Assembly: GCA_017937065.1 (NCBI GenBank)
Contig: JAGBEI010000031.1
Coordinates: forward strand, 1-64,000
Direction of reading: 5' to 3'
Source: Clostridia bacterium
GTDB lineage: Bacteria; Bacillota; Clostridia; Oscillospirales; QAKW01
DNA: 64,000 nt
This document shows, piece after piece, positions 16,522 through 25,402 of the stretch. Under the pieces are notes generated by a model. It saw nothing but the letters and a program-made list of their open reading frames with translations. It had not been told where the DNA came from and ran no database searches. A program made the translations under genes and the position numbers. Position 1 is the first letter of the stretch; each line of letters starts with the position of its first letter.

Positions 16522-17745
16522 CTATTTATGCCGTATGTAAAGATTAATATTCTCAATTTTACCGGACATTTTAAATAAAACGAACACTGAGGGCAAAAGC
16601 ATCGCAAAATTGACGGTATCCGCCGCCCTCCATAACAGTGCAGGCGGCAGCACCGCTCCGAAAAACGCGGCACAGATAAACGCGATATCATACCATCCGC
16701 TTTTGCAGGTCAAATACTGGATAGCGCGCTTTGCAAGGTAATACCAGCCTATCATAGTCGCAAAGACAAAAAGCGTCATGGATACCCATAAAAGCCAGTC
16801 TCCCAGCGGCAGTGAGGAAAACGAGCCGCGCACTGTCATGTCCGCGTCAGACCCTGCATCTGCGCCGCTCATTACAAACATGATGCCCGTTACGGCGCAC
16901 ATGACGACAGTGTCCCAAAAGGTTGTGGTCATGGCGCTCAGTGCACTCATGCCGATGTTTTTGTCCCCGGACTCCGCTGCAAGTATGCCTCCGCTGCCAA
17001 GCCCGCTCTCGTTTGAATAAAGACCGCGCGTTATTCCGTGCTTTACCGCAGCGCCCAGTGCGCCCGCGCCCGCACTCTTTATGCTTAACGCACCCGACAG
17101 TATTTTTCCGACAGCATCGGGCAGCGCTCTGTAATCAAGCGCTATCACGGCAAGGCTTGCAATAAGAAAGCCGAGAGACATAACGGGCACAAGCAGACCG
17201 CTCACCCTGGCAATGCCCGAAAGTCCGCAGGACACGGTGAGCACTAAAAGCGCAGCCAAAAAAGCACCCGTAAGCCAGTCGTCTGCGGGCAGAGCCGATG
17301 CCAGGGAGCGCGACGGCACCGCAGCGCCCATAAACAGTCCGCCCAGCGCACAGAATACCGACCAGAAAACAGCCGTGCGCCGACAGCCGAGTCTGCCGAG
17401 CAGCACCATTGTACCTCCTATTTCACTGTCGCCGCGCTTTTGGGTGTATTTCAAGGCAAGATAACTCTCCGCATATTTTGTAGGCATTGCAAGCAGACCG
17501 CATACCCACATCCAGAAAACAGCCCCCGGTCCGCCTCCGGATATCGCAACCGCCACCCCCGTTATATTGCCCGGACCAATCGTTGTCCCGAGAGCAGCCG
17601 CAAACGCGGCATAAGTACCTATACCCTTTTCCGTTCCGTTTTGCTTCGGTGAAAATGAATATTTAATACCTTTAAAAGTATATCTTTGAATAAAACGAAG
17701 CTTAAACGTAAAAAACAGATGACAAAGCATCAGTATAAAAACCAT
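16522..17745 (-). CDS. Sodium/alanine (AGCS family) symporter
   Basis: Imports alanine or glycine with sodium. The 407-residue membrane protein carries the AGCS signature GTTIGPGNITGVAVAISGGG followed by PGAVFWMW, then KYAESYLALKY, GLYSNESGLGSGGI and a series of hydrophobic helices (about ten). It is slightly shorter than the usual 450 residues, mainly at both ends. The ATG at 17745 has AAAGGTGG as Shine-Dalgarno; two GTG codons precede it within that site. It ends 66 bp before ddl on the same strand, a suggestive link between alanine uptake and D-Ala-D-Ala synthesis. Confidence 0.85.
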   Translation of the reverse strand: MVFILMLCHLFFTFKLRFIQRYTFKGIKYSFSPKQNGTEKGIGTYAAFAAALGTTIGPGNITGVAVAISGGGPGAVFWMWVCGLLAMPTKYAESYLALKYTQKRGDSEIGGTMVLLGRLGCRRTAVFWSVFCALGGLFMGAAVPSRSLASALPADDWLTGAFLAALLVLTVSCGLSGIARVSGLLVPVMSLGFLIASLAVIALDYRALPDAVGKILSGALSIKSAGAGALGAAVKHGITRGLYSNESGLGSGGILAAESGDKNIGMSALSAMTTTFWDTVVMCAVTGIMFVMSGADAGSDADMTVRGSFSSLPLGDWLLWVSMTLFVFATMIGWYYLAKRAIQYLTCKSGWYDIAFICAAFFGAVLPPALLWRAADTVNFAMLLPSVFVLFKMSGKIENINLYIRHK

Positions 17746-17803
17746 AAGCACCACCTTTATTCACTATATTGACGTTTTTTCGGAAATAGCATATAATATT
17801 TTT

Positions 17804-18280
17804 ATGGATGATAAATTTTTTATGAAAAAGGCGCTCAGACAGGCGCAGCTTGCATACAGATCCGGCGAGGTTCCGGTCGGCGCCGTCATTGTAAAGGACG
17901 GAAAAGTCATAGCCCGCGGAAAAAATGCGCGGGAGACAGGCAAAAGCGCAGTTTTGCATGCAGAGCTCAGCGCAATACAGAAGGCATGCAAAAAGCTGGG
18001 CGGCTGGCGGCTTACAGGCTGCACGCTGTACGTTACGCTGGAGCCGTGCATCATGTGCGCGGGTGCTATAATGAACGCGAGAATTGATCGGGTAGTAATA
18101 GCAGCGGCGGACAAAAAGGCGGGAGCCTACGGCGGAATTACGGATATAAACGCACTGCCCGTAAACCACAAGCCGCAGGTGAAAACAGGTGTTTTAGAGG
18201 AGCAGTGCTCGGAAATTTTAAAGGACTTTTTCAAACAGCTCAGACTAAAAAACGCATTTAACAAAAAGTTCAAAGTTTGA
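17804..18280 (+). CDS. tadA: tRNA-specific adenosine deaminase
   Basis: Converts adenosine 34 of tRNA-Arg(ACG) to inosine. The 158-residue protein has the zinc site HAELSAIQKA (His and catalytic Glu near 52-54) and LEPCIMCAGAIMNARI (two Cys near 82 and 85), plus the SGEVPVGAVIVKDGK N-terminal segment. Divergent from the AGCS gene with only 58 bp between starts. A long-stem terminator lies 80 bp downstream. Confidence 0.94.
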   Translation: MDDKFFMKKALRQAQLAYRSGEVPVGAVIVKDGKVIARGKNARETGKSAVLHAELSAIQKACKKLGGWRLTGCTLYVTLEPCIMCAGAIMNARIDRVVIAAADKKAGAYGGITDINALPVNHKPQVKTGVLEEQCSEILKDFFKQLRLKNAFNKKFKV

Positions 18281-18360
18281 TAACAACTTAATTTGTCCGA
18301 TATGCTATACTGTATTCAAGATAAGAAAAACTTATCTTAATCCCCCTCCTATTTTTAATG

Positions 18361-18408
18361 CAAAACAGTAAAGCGGCGTCGGGCAACCGGCGCCGCTTTA
18401 CTGTTTTG
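18361..18408 (+). terminator. Long-stem hairpin after tadA
   Basis: Left arm 18361-18382 and right arm 18387-18408 pair almost perfectly (one G-U) around a GCAA tetraloop. The outer A/T pairs can act as the U tract of an intrinsic terminator. A second small hairpin (AAGATAAG / CTTATCTT) lies at 18318-18338. Confidence 0.7.
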
Positions 18409-18432
18409 CGGAAGGTCTTCATAATTTTTTTA

Positions 18433-18461
18433 TTGTAAAAGGCTGTTTTGCGTGATATAAT
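18433..18461 (+). promoter_or_regulatory. Promoter of the zinc-ribbon/SpoVB-like/mazG run
   Basis: TTGTAA (18433-18438), 17-base spacer, TATAAT (18456-18461), followed by AAGGAG before the ATG at 18512. Confidence 0.65.
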
Positions 18462-18511
18462 AACCGCAAAGCCGTTATTTTAACCGATATATATTTTTAA
18501 GGAGAATTGTC

Positions 18512-18865
18512 ATGGATTTTATAGATGATGTTTTGCAAAAGGCACAGAAAGCCGGAAAATTTATCGCCGACAAGGCGGACACCGCGGTTGATTACGTTTC
18601 GCTCGAATACAAGGCGTCGTCGCTGCGCTCAAAGGTGGACTCACAGTACAAGGAACTCGGCAGACTTTATTATAAGCTGTCGCAGACACAGGCGGAGGAC
18701 TGCGGAGAGCTTCAGGAAATATCAGACTCCATAAAAGCACTGCTGTGCGAGCTGAACGCCGTTGAGGAGGATATGAGCAAGTATAAAAATCTGTGTCCGG
18801 AATGCAGGGCAAGCAACCCGTCCAAGGCTGAATACTGTTCGAAATGCGGAGCAAAACTGAAGTAG
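18512..18865 (+). CDS. Small helical zinc-ribbon protein
   Basis: A 117-residue protein: a mostly helical, possibly coiled-coil region (1-90, with QKAGKFIADKADTAVDYVSLEY and ELNAVEEDMSKYKN) and a C-terminal zinc ribbon with two CxxC knuckles, LCPECRASNP and YCSKCGAKLK. Such proteins are common in clostridia and their role is unknown. It is followed by the SpoVB-like gene after 10 bp, so it is the first gene of that operon. No membrane segment is visible. Confidence 0.7.
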   Translation: MDFIDDVLQKAQKAGKFIADKADTAVDYVSLEYKASSLRSKVDSQYKELGRLYYKLSQTQAEDCGELQEISDSIKALLCELNAVEEDMSKYKNLCPECRASNPSKAEYCSKCGAKLK

Positions 18866-18875
18866 GAGAAGAGCG

Positions 18876-20501
18876 TTGTCTAAAGTACAGAAAAATTTTT
18901 TAAGCGGTGCGCTCATTCTCACCGTCGCAAATGTTATCGTAAAAATCATAGGAGCGATATACAAAATACCGCTGGCAAACCTCATAACGCCTACCGGTAT
19001 GGATTATTACAACGATGCGTATCAGATATACTCGCTCCTGTTTGTAATTTCCACGGCGGGCGTACCCGTGGCAATAGCAAAGCTTGTCAGTGAATCGATT
19101 GTCGCGGGTAGGCTTCGGGAACCTAAAAAAATACTCGGAATATCACTGAAAATGTTTGCTGTCATCAGCTTTTCGCTCATGGTGCTGGTAATAGTTTTTG
19201 CACGTCCGCTGTCGCTGATGCTTTCAAACAATTCCACAAACTACTGCATCTATATGATTGCGCCGTCTATTTTTCTGGTTATTATTTCCGCCGCAATCAA
19301 AGGATATTTTCAGGGCTACAAGTGCATGACACCGTCCGCCGCATATCAGGTAATAGAGGCGGCTTTCAAGCTTTTCGGGCTTGCAATCATATTTATTATG
19401 ATAAGGCGCGGAATAACTGACGTTATGATTCTTGCCTGCGGCGGCGTTCTGGGGGTCACATTCGGCTCGTTTGCAAGCGCCGTATTTATGATAATACGTG
19501 TACTGTCGGAAAAGGAGCTCGGTAAGGATACCGAAGGCTCTCTGCCGTCGGGAAAATCATCGAAAATAGCAAAAAACATAATAACGCTCGCCATTCCCAT
19601 CTCTTTGAGCTCCGCAGTAATGAGCGTCACATCCACCCTCGATATGTTCCTTGTCAAGTGGAACTTAAAATATTTCTATTCCGCCGCGGGAGAGGTCGGG
19701 GACAAGCTGACCGACCTTGTCAAATCAACCTACGGCGCGTATGTAGGCGCTACCTCCTCGCTTTTCAACCTGCCTCAGGCGGTAACCGTAACGGTAGGCG
19801 TGGCGGTGCTGCCGTTTCTCACCACCGCTTTTGCAAAAAAAGACAGGCAGGAGGCTTTTTCCAATATGCGCTCCTCCTCAAAGCTTGTCGGCATGATAGC
19901 AATGCCCTGCACTTTGGGGCTCAGCTTTTTAAGCGAGCCTATTGTAAAGCTGCTATACAGTCAGTCTTACTGGACGGTCGGTATCTCCACTCTGCGCATA
20001 CTGGCTCTTTCGGTTTATTTTGTATCGTTTTCATCGCTTACGGGAGTATTTTTACAGTCGGTCGGCAAGGTAAGCACGGCGCTTTTATCAATGGGAGCCG
20101 GTGCCGTAATCAAGCTCACAGCGAACATAGTTATGGTGCGGCTTATCGGAATTATGGGCGCCCCGGTCGGCACTTTTTTATGTTATGCCACGATAGTGAT
20201 TTTAAATATGCTTTTTATAAAAAAATATATCGGTTTTTCCTTCCCGGCAGCCGACACGTTTATAAAGCCGTTTATTTGCAGCCTTATAAGCTGCTCCCTC
20301 GCGTTTCTTGCGTGGTACTTCTCGGCAAAATTCATAAATTCGAATATTGTCTGTCTTGCACTGGCGCTGATTGTTGCGGGAGTTGTTTATACAGCATCGA
20401 TTTTTCTGTTCAGACTCCTTTCCAAGGAGGACATGGCACTGCTGCCAAAGGGAGACAAGCTCGGTCGTTTGCTTGAAAAATATAATCTGATAAAGGACTG
20501 A
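18876..20501 (+). CDS. SpoVB-like polysaccharide/lipid II flippase (MOP superfamily)
   Basis: A 541-residue protein of the MurJ/SpoVB branch of the MOP exporter superfamily, which moves lipid-linked cell-wall or spore-cortex precursors across the membrane. It opens with FLSGALILTVANVIVKIIGA and YKIPLANLITPTGMDYYNDA, the SpoVB/YtgP-type start, and has about 14 hydrophobic helices. In Bacillus, spoVB-mazG(yabN)-rqcP(yabO) are adjacent; here spoVB-like, mazG, hup and rqcP keep that order. The start is TTG at 18876 with AGGAGA 7 bases upstream. A general MurJ role instead of a sporulation role is possible. Confidence 0.8.
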   Translation: MSKVQKNFLSGALILTVANVIVKIIGAIYKIPLANLITPTGMDYYNDAYQIYSLLFVISTAGVPVAIAKLVSESIVAGRLREPKKILGISLKMFAVISFSLMVLVIVFARPLSLMLSNNSTNYCIYMIAPSIFLVIISAAIKGYFQGYKCMTPSAAYQVIEAAFKLFGLAIIFIMIRRGITDVMILACGGVLGVTFGSFASAVFMIIRVLSEKELGKDTEGSLPSGKSSKIAKNIITLAIPISLSSAVMSVTSTLDMFLVKWNLKYFYSAAGEVGDKLTDLVKSTYGAYVGATSSLFNLPQAVTVTVGVAVLPFLTTAFAKKDRQEAFSNMRSSSKLVGMIAMPCTLGLSFLSEPIVKLLYSQSYWTVGISTLRILALSVYFVSFSSLTGVFLQSVGKVSTALLSMGAGAVIKLTANIVMVRLIGIMGAPVGTFLCYATIVILNMLFIKKYIGFSFPAADTFIKPFICSLISCSLAFLAWYFSAKFINSNIVCLALALIVAGVVYTASIFLFRLLSKEDMALLPKGDKLGRLLEKYNLIKD

Positions 20502-20514
20502 CAGGGTATAAGCC

Positions 20515-21207
20515 ATGAGTAAAGAAACATTAATATCAAAAGAAAAATATGATTTTTCCGATTTGTGCGAGTTAATCGACATTTTGCGCGCACCGGACGG
20601 GTGCCCGTGGGACAGAGAGCAAAATCATAAGTCAATACGCAAGGGGCTCATAGAGGAGACATATGAGGTCGTAGAAGGAATTGACAAAAGCGACGACAAA
20701 ATAATGTGCGAGGAGCTGGGCGACCTTCTGATGCAGGTTGTTTTTCATGCCGCAATAGCACGTGACGAAAATGCATTCGACTTAAACGACATATGCACAG
20801 GTATCTGCAAAAAGCTGATTTACCGCCATCCGCATGTGTTTGCAGACGTAAGCGTAGAGAATTCGGCTCAGGTGCTGAAAAACTGGGACGAGCTTAAAAA
20901 GGCGGAAAAGGGACAGCGCTCAAAATCAGATGTGCTGAATTCTGTCTCGCGTGCTCTGCCCTCAATGATGCGTGCTCAAAAGCTCTCAAAAAAGTCAGGC
21001 GAGCAAACGTCTATTGAAAGTGTCTGTGACAGCATTGCAGACGCGGCAATGCAATTTAAAACAGGAGCCGCAGAGGACGACGGCGCGCTTTTGGGGCAGC
21101 TTTTATTCGATGCGGCGCGTCTGGGAAACCTCAAAAGCGTTGACCTTGAGCAGGCACTTTATGACGAAAATGAGCAATTTTGCAGGAATTACTTGTTAAA
21201 AGACTGA
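20515..21207 (+). CDS. mazG: Nucleoside triphosphate pyrophosphohydrolase MazG
   Basis: Hydrolyses NTPs and dNTPs to monophosphates and pyrophosphate, limiting misuse of abnormal nucleotides. The 230-residue protein has RAPDGCPWDREQNHKSIRK, then EETYEVVEGI and CEELGDLLMQVVFHA, the EExxE and ExxD metal ligands of the all-alpha MazG fold. A second, weaker MazG-like half follows (about 140-225). It lacks the N-terminal methylase domain found fused in Bacillus YabN. It follows the flippase gene by 13 bp. Confidence 0.92.
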   Translation: MSKETLISKEKYDFSDLCELIDILRAPDGCPWDREQNHKSIRKGLIEETYEVVEGIDKSDDKIMCEELGDLLMQVVFHAAIARDENAFDLNDICTGICKKLIYRHPHVFADVSVENSAQVLKNWDELKKAEKGQRSKSDVLNSVSRALPSMMRAQKLSKKSGEQTSIESVCDSIADAAMQFKTGAAEDDGALLGQLLFDAARLGNLKSVDLEQALYDENEQFCRNYLLKD

Positions 21208-21235
21208 AAATATCTCATTTTTTTTAAAATACATA

Positions 21236-21264
21236 TTGCAAAACTCAATAAGATTTGAGATAAT
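21236..21264 (+). promoter_or_regulatory. Promoter of hup
   Basis: TTGCAA (21236-21241), 17-base spacer, GATAAT (21259-21264). AGGAGG lies shortly before the ATG at 21312. Confidence 0.6.
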
Positions 21265-21311
21265 AGTACTATAATTTCCGTCAGGAAACATCTTTAGGAG
21301 GTATAATACAA

Positions 21312-21584
21312 ATGAACAAAGCAGAACTTATTGCTGCTGTTGCAGCTAACGCAGACGTATCACAGAAGGTGGCTGCAAAGGCTGTCGCTGCTGTTATGGA
21401 TGAAATCAAAGAAGCTCTTAAAAAGGGCGACAAGGTTCAGCTCGTAGGCTTCGGCTCTTTTGAAGTTAAAAACAAGCCCGAGAGAAAAGGTAAAAACCCG
21501 AGAACCGGCGAAGCTATCACTATCAAGGCTTCCAAGGCGCCTGTGTTCAAGGCAGGTCAGGCATTTAAAGATTACATTGCATAA
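21312..21584 (+). CDS. hup: HU-family nucleoid DNA-binding protein
   Basis: A 90-residue histone-like protein that bends and compacts DNA as a dimer. It starts MNKAELIAAVAANADVSQKV, has GDKVQLVGFGSFEVKNKPER in the core and the arm GRNPRTGE-like sequence KGKNPRTGEAITIKASKAP, and ends in VFKAGQAFKDYIA. Own promoter, strong Shine-Dalgarno and own terminator fit high expression. Its position between mazG and rqcP is a lineage-typical insertion into the Bacillus yabN-yabO order. Confidence 0.96.
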   Translation: MNKAELIAAVAANADVSQKVAAKAVAAVMDEIKEALKKGDKVQLVGFGSFEVKNKPERKGKNPRTGEAITIKASKAPVFKAGQAFKDYIA

Positions 21585-21593
21585 TTGCGTTTT

Positions 21594-21627
21594 TGCTGCG
21601 GCACGGAATGTTCCGCGGCATTTTTTT
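21594..21627 (+). terminator. Terminator of hup
   Basis: Stem TGCTGCGG / CCGCGGCA (one G-U) with an 11-base loop, followed by seven T. Confidence 0.85.
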
Positions 21628-21676
21628 GTCTTACGCAAACAGATGAAGCAAAACTTGTTCAATACGGAGAAATATA

Positions 21677-21919
21677 ATGAGACTGGATAAATACTTAAAA
21701 GTATCGCGTCTTATAAAAAGGCGCACCGTTGCACAGGAGGCGTGCGACGGCGGGCGGGTGTCGGTAAACGGAAAAACGGTAAAGCCGGCATACGATGTAA
21801 AAGAAGGCGATATCATAGAAATTTCGTTTGGGGCGAAAAAGACTAAGGCACGTGTGGAAAAGGTCTGTGATTTTATAAAAGCCAACGAGGCGGACACCAT
21901 GTACAGCATAATAGAATAA
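21677..21919 (+). CDS. rqcP: S4-domain RNA-binding protein RqcP
   Basis: An 80-residue S4-domain protein of the YabO/Hsp15 group. RqcP works with RqcH on stalled 50S subunits, supporting poly-alanine tailing of incomplete peptides. The sequence MRLDKYLKVSRLIKRRTVAQ, GGRVSVNGKTVKPAYDVK and GDIIEISFG is the canonical S4 fold. The mazG neighbourhood supports the RqcP assignment over Hsp15. A palindromic terminator follows 20 bp after the stop. Confidence 0.88.
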   Translation: MRLDKYLKVSRLIKRRTVAQEACDGGRVSVNGKTVKPAYDVKEGDIIEISFGAKKTKARVEKVCDFIKANEADTMYSIIE

Positions 21920-21938
21920 GGCAATACTCCGACACATA

Positions 21939-21982
21939 GAAAATCCGGCGGGAAACATATTTTGGTTTTCCGCCGGATTTTC
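21939..21982 (+). terminator. Terminator of rqcP
   Basis: A 13-bp stem (GAAAATCCGGCGG / CCGCCGGATTTTC) with an 18-base loop that can pair further. Confidence 0.85.
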
Positions 21983-22108
21983 TGCACATAATAACCTTAA
22001 CACACGCAATAAAACAGTGTTAAAATTCACTGTGCGCATTGACTTTATAAGGTTGCAATGGTATAATTATCTATACTGGGTACAATTTTGAATTTTCGGA
22101 GTATATAT

Positions 22109-22663
22109 ATGAAAAAATATTTAACGGCAGCAGTCTGCACGCTGCTCAGTCTTATTCTTTTTTGTTCTTGCACGGCGCATCGCGCAAAAAACGCGGGCTA
22201 TACCGTTTACCGTTCATCTCCGGTCGGCGTTGAGATAGAATATCCGGATTTTTGGGAGATGGCAGAGAATAAAAATGACAAGACCGTCGCCTTTGCCGCA
22301 CCGAGCGAGGGGTATTCAGACACCTACCGAGACAATGTATCCATTTGCTCCTATGAGCTTAACAAGGATGACGACATGGCGTTTGACAATTTTGTCACAC
22401 AATATATAGATAAGCTTCCGTCCACAATCTCAGGCTATAATCTTGTATCAGAGGGCAACTATCCTGTTGGGGACTATCCCGACAGCTACCGAATCGTATA
22501 TGAGGGAGATACGGGAGACGGTCAGCTCCGTCTCCAGCAGACCTTTATCAAAAGCGGAAATTATGTCTATATCTACTCATTCATCGCAGAGCCCAAGAGC
22601 TACGATTATTTCAATGCCAATTCCGAAATCATGCTCACAACCTTTAAGGCTCTGATGAAATGA
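22109..22663 (+). CDS. Predicted lipoprotein, unknown function
   Basis: A 184-residue protein with a Lys-Lys N-terminus, a hydrophobic signal (about 5-19) and a lipobox ending LFCSC, so it is likely lipid-anchored outside the membrane. The mature part (YRSSPVGVEIEYPDFWEMAE, then EGNYPVGDYPDSYRIVYEG, and FNANSEIMLTTFKALMK) resembles PsbP/DUF1795-type single-domain secreted proteins, but the match is weak. The ATG at 22109 follows CGGAG; a TTG seven codons earlier is less likely. Its stop overlaps the rsmA start by 4 bp. Confidence 0.65.
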   Translation: MKKYLTAAVCTLLSLILFCSCTAHRAKNAGYTVYRSSPVGVEIEYPDFWEMAENKNDKTVAFAAPSEGYSDTYRDNVSICSYELNKDDDMAFDNFVTQYIDKLPSTISGYNLVSEGNYPVGDYPDSYRIVYEGDTGDGQLRLQQTFIKSGNYVYIYSFIAEPKSYDYFNANSEIMLTTFKALMK

Positions 22664-23502
22664 CAGATGTTATAAACCTCCTTAAACGTCACGGAATACG
22701 GGCAAACAAATCGCTCGGGCAGAATTTTCTGCATAAAACGGATATAATAGAAAATATAGCAAAAAACGCGGCGGGCACGGACTGCGCGCTGGAAATCGGT
22801 GCAGGTCCCGGAGTTTTGTCAAAATGCCTTTGCGGCAGCTTTAAAAAGGTTGTAACAATAGAAATCGACAGCACACTAATGCCTGTAACGCGCGAGGTGC
22901 TCGGCGGCTGTAAAAACCACACTATGGTTTATGCTGATTTTCTGAAGGTAAATCTTGACGAAATTATAAAAAAATATTTGGATTTGCCGCCGGTTACCGT
23001 TGTCGGAAACCTTCCGTATAACATAACCGGACAGATAATTACAAAGCTCATCAAAAATCACATGCTTTTCGATAAGGCAGTGATAATGATTCAAAGGGAA
23101 GCGGCGCAAAAGCTGTGCGCTGAGCCGTCGCAGGACGGTTACCGCGCAATCAGCGTGCTTGCACAGTATTTTGCACAGATAACTCCGCTTTTCGATGTTA
23201 CCCCCGACTGCTTTATTCCGGCACCGCACGTTACAAGCACGGTTGTTTTAATGGAATTTAAAAAAAATCTTCCGCTCGCTGCAAATTATGAGGGCGAGTT
23301 TATCTCGTTTATCCATAAGATATTTTGTAATCGGCGCAAGTTAATAACATCTATTTTTCAAACACCGTGTGAAAAAGATAATATGCGCCGAATACTGAAA
23401 AGTCTTAAACTGTCGGAAAAAGCAAGAGGAGAACAGCTCGACTGTTTACAGCTTTCCCAAATATTCAGTTGTTTATATGTGAATAAAAATGAAATTTTGT
23501 AA
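22660..23502 (+). CDS. rsmA: 16S rRNA adenine dimethyltransferase
   Basis: Dimethylates A1518 and A1519 of 16S rRNA during small-subunit maturation, using S-adenosylmethionine. The 280-residue protein has SLGQNFLHKTDIIENIAK, the SAM loop LEIGAGPGVLSKCL, and the catalytic NLPYNITGQIITKL motif near 112-125. It is translationally coupled to the upstream lipoprotein gene. Length is typical of KsgA. Confidence 0.95.
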   Translation: MTDVINLLKRHGIRANKSLGQNFLHKTDIIENIAKNAAGTDCALEIGAGPGVLSKCLCGSFKKVVTIEIDSTLMPVTREVLGGCKNHTMVYADFLKVNLDEIIKKYLDLPPVTVVGNLPYNITGQIITKLIKNHMLFDKAVIMIQREAAQKLCAEPSQDGYRAISVLAQYFAQITPLFDVTPDCFIPAPHVTSTVVLMEFKKNLPLAANYEGEFISFIHKIFCNRRKLITSIFQTPCEKDNMRRILKSLKLSEKARGEQLDCLQLSQIFSCLYVNKNEIL

Positions 23503-23510
23503 AATTAATC

Positions 23511-23539
23511 TTGCATTTTACAGGACGATTTATTATAAT
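23511..23539 (+). promoter_or_regulatory. Promoter of pckG
   Basis: TTGCAT (23511-23516), 17-base spacer, TATAAT (23534-23539). AAGGAG lies before the ATG at 23581. Confidence 0.7.
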
Positions 23540-23580
23540 ACATGTGTTAAAAATATAAAATATATAAGGAGAACATTACA

Positions 23581-25359
23581 ATGACAACAAACAAGACAGT
23601 CCTTTCATGGATCGATGAAATCAAAGCTCTTGTTAAGCCTGACAGCGTTATGTGGATTGACGGCAGCGACGAGCAGCTTGAAAAGCTGAGAGCAACCGCC
23701 GTTGAAACAGGCGAGCTTGAAAAGCTAAACGAGGAAAAACTGCCGGGCTGCTATCTGCACAGAACAAAGCAGAACGACGTCGCCCGCGTTGAGGACAGAA
23801 CCTTTATCTGCTCAAGAGAAAAGGAAAACGCAGGTCCGACAAACAACTGGTACGACCCCAAGGAAATGTACGCCAAGCTGTACGACATTGCCCGTGACAG
23901 CTACAAGGGCAAAACAATGTACATTATCCCCTTCTCGATGGGACCTATCGGCTCACCTCTTGCAAAAATCGGTATTGAAATCACGGATTCAATTTACGTC
24001 GTACTGAACATGGTCATCATGACCAGAGTAGGCACCAAGGTGCTGGACGTACTCGGCGACAGCAACGACTGGGTACGCTGCTTCCATTCAAGATGCGACA
24101 TCGACCCCGAAAAGAGATATATCTGCCAGTTCCCCGAGGACAATACCATCATTTCCGTAAACTCCGGCTACGGCGGCAACGTGCTTTTGGGCAAGAAGTG
24201 CTTTGCCCTGCGCATTGCATCTTACCAGGGCTGGAAAGAGGGCTGGATGGCTGAGCATATGCTTATTCTCGGAATCGAGAATCCCGAGGGTGAGGTTAAG
24301 TACGTTGCGGCTGCATTCCCGTCTGCCTGCGGCAAGACCAACCTTGCAATGATGATTCCGCCGAAATACCTGCGCGACAAGGGCTATAAGGTTTGGACTG
24401 TCGGTGACGATATTGCCTGGATGAGAATCGGCGAAGACGGACGTCTGTACGCCATCAACCCCGAAAACGGCTTCTTCGGAGTCGCCCCCGGAACAAACGA
24501 GAAATCCAACTTCAACGCGCTTGCGTCTACAAAAAAGAATACTATCTTCACAAACGTAGCGCATGACTTAAACGACAACACTGTATGGTGGGAAGGGCTT
24601 AACAAGGATCTGCCGACAAACGCCGTAGACTGGAAAGGCAACAAGTGGGATGCCTCAAAGTTTGACAAGGCGGATAAATCGACCTACGCTGCCCACCCCA
24701 ACTCAAGATTTACGGCTCCCGCCGTCAACTGCCCCTGCATCTCCGAGGAATTTGACAAGGGCGCCGGTGTTCCGATTTCAGCAATCATCTTCGGCGGCCG
24801 CCGCGCAAAATGCGCACCGCTTGTATATCAGTCAAAGAGCTGGGAGAACGGTGTATTCATCGGCTCCGCAATGGCGTCTGAGACAACAGCTGCCGCTGCG
24901 GGTGCTGTCGGCGTTGTCCGCCGTGACCCGATGGCAATGCTGCCGTTCTGCGGATATCATATGGGCGATTACTTTGCTCACTGGCTTGAAATGGGCAAAA
25001 AGCTCGGCGATAAAGCGCCTAAGATATTCAATGTAAACTGGTTCAGAACAGACGACGAAGGCAACTTCATCTGGCCCGGCTTCGGCGATAATATGAGAGT
25101 TATCAACTGGATAATTGACCGCTGCGAGGGCAAGGCAGATGCAGTTGAAACCGCAATCGGCTATGTACCCCGTCCCGAAGATATCGACCTTACAGACCTT
25201 GATATGGATATTGAAACTCTCAAGAGCATACTTGAGGTTGATAAGGAGATATGGACTAAAGAAGCAGCCGAAATCGAAGAGCATTACAAGAAATTCGGCG
25301 ACAAGCTCCCCAAAGAGCTCAGAGCACAGCTTGAAACACTTAAAGCAAACCTTAAGTAA
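23581..25359 (+). CDS. pckG: Phosphoenolpyruvate carboxykinase (GTP)
   Basis: Interconverts oxaloacetate plus GTP with phosphoenolpyruvate, CO2 and GDP. In gut anaerobes it often runs in the carboxylating direction. The 592-residue protein has the GTP-type P-loop FPSACGKTNLAMM (about 246-258), YIIPFSMGPIGSPLAKIG, FGGRRAKCAPLVYQS and WFRTDDEGNFIWPGFGDN, all diagnostic of the GTP class and not of the ATP class. Codon use is strongly biased to C-ending codons compared with neighbours, as expected for a highly expressed enzyme. Own promoter and terminator. Confidence 0.96.
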   Translation: MTTNKTVLSWIDEIKALVKPDSVMWIDGSDEQLEKLRATAVETGELEKLNEEKLPGCYLHRTKQNDVARVEDRTFICSREKENAGPTNNWYDPKEMYAKLYDIARDSYKGKTMYIIPFSMGPIGSPLAKIGIEITDSIYVVLNMVIMTRVGTKVLDVLGDSNDWVRCFHSRCDIDPEKRYICQFPEDNTIISVNSGYGGNVLLGKKCFALRIASYQGWKEGWMAEHMLILGIENPEGEVKYVAAAFPSACGKTNLAMMIPPKYLRDKGYKVWTVGDDIAWMRIGEDGRLYAINPENGFFGVAPGTNEKSNFNALASTKKNTIFTNVAHDLNDNTVWWEGLNKDLPTNAVDWKGNKWDASKFDKADKSTYAAHPNSRFTAPAVNCPCISEEFDKGAGVPISAIIFGGRRAKCAPLVYQSKSWENGVFIGSAMASETTAAAAGAVGVVRRDPMAMLPFCGYHMGDYFAHWLEMGKKLGDKAPKIFNVNWFRTDDEGNFIWPGFGDNMRVINWIIDRCEGKADAVETAIGYVPRPEDIDLTDLDMDIETLKSILEVDKEIWTKEAAEIEEHYKKFGDKLPKELRAQLETLKANLK

Positions 25360-25370
25360 TATTCCGACAA

Positions 25371-25402
25371 AAAACAGCAGGATAAAAATCCTGCTGTTTT
25401 TA
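25371..25402. terminator. Terminator between convergent pckG and the anti-sigma-like gene
   Basis: A 13-bp stem (AAAACAGCAGGAT / ATCCTGCTGTTTT) with a 4-base A loop, T/A tails on both sides. It abuts the stop of the minus-strand gene. Confidence 0.88.

Noticed and set aside
18361-18408. Possible small RNA gene: 22-bp stem with GCAA tetraloop after tadA
   Set aside because: Position, A/T-rich outer pairs and lack of a clear promoter make an intrinsic terminator the simpler reading; SRP RNA motifs are absent.
18876-20501. Taking the SpoVB-like gene as proof of sporulation
   Set aside because: SpoVB-like flippases also occur in non-spore-formers, and no other sporulation gene is certain in this window.
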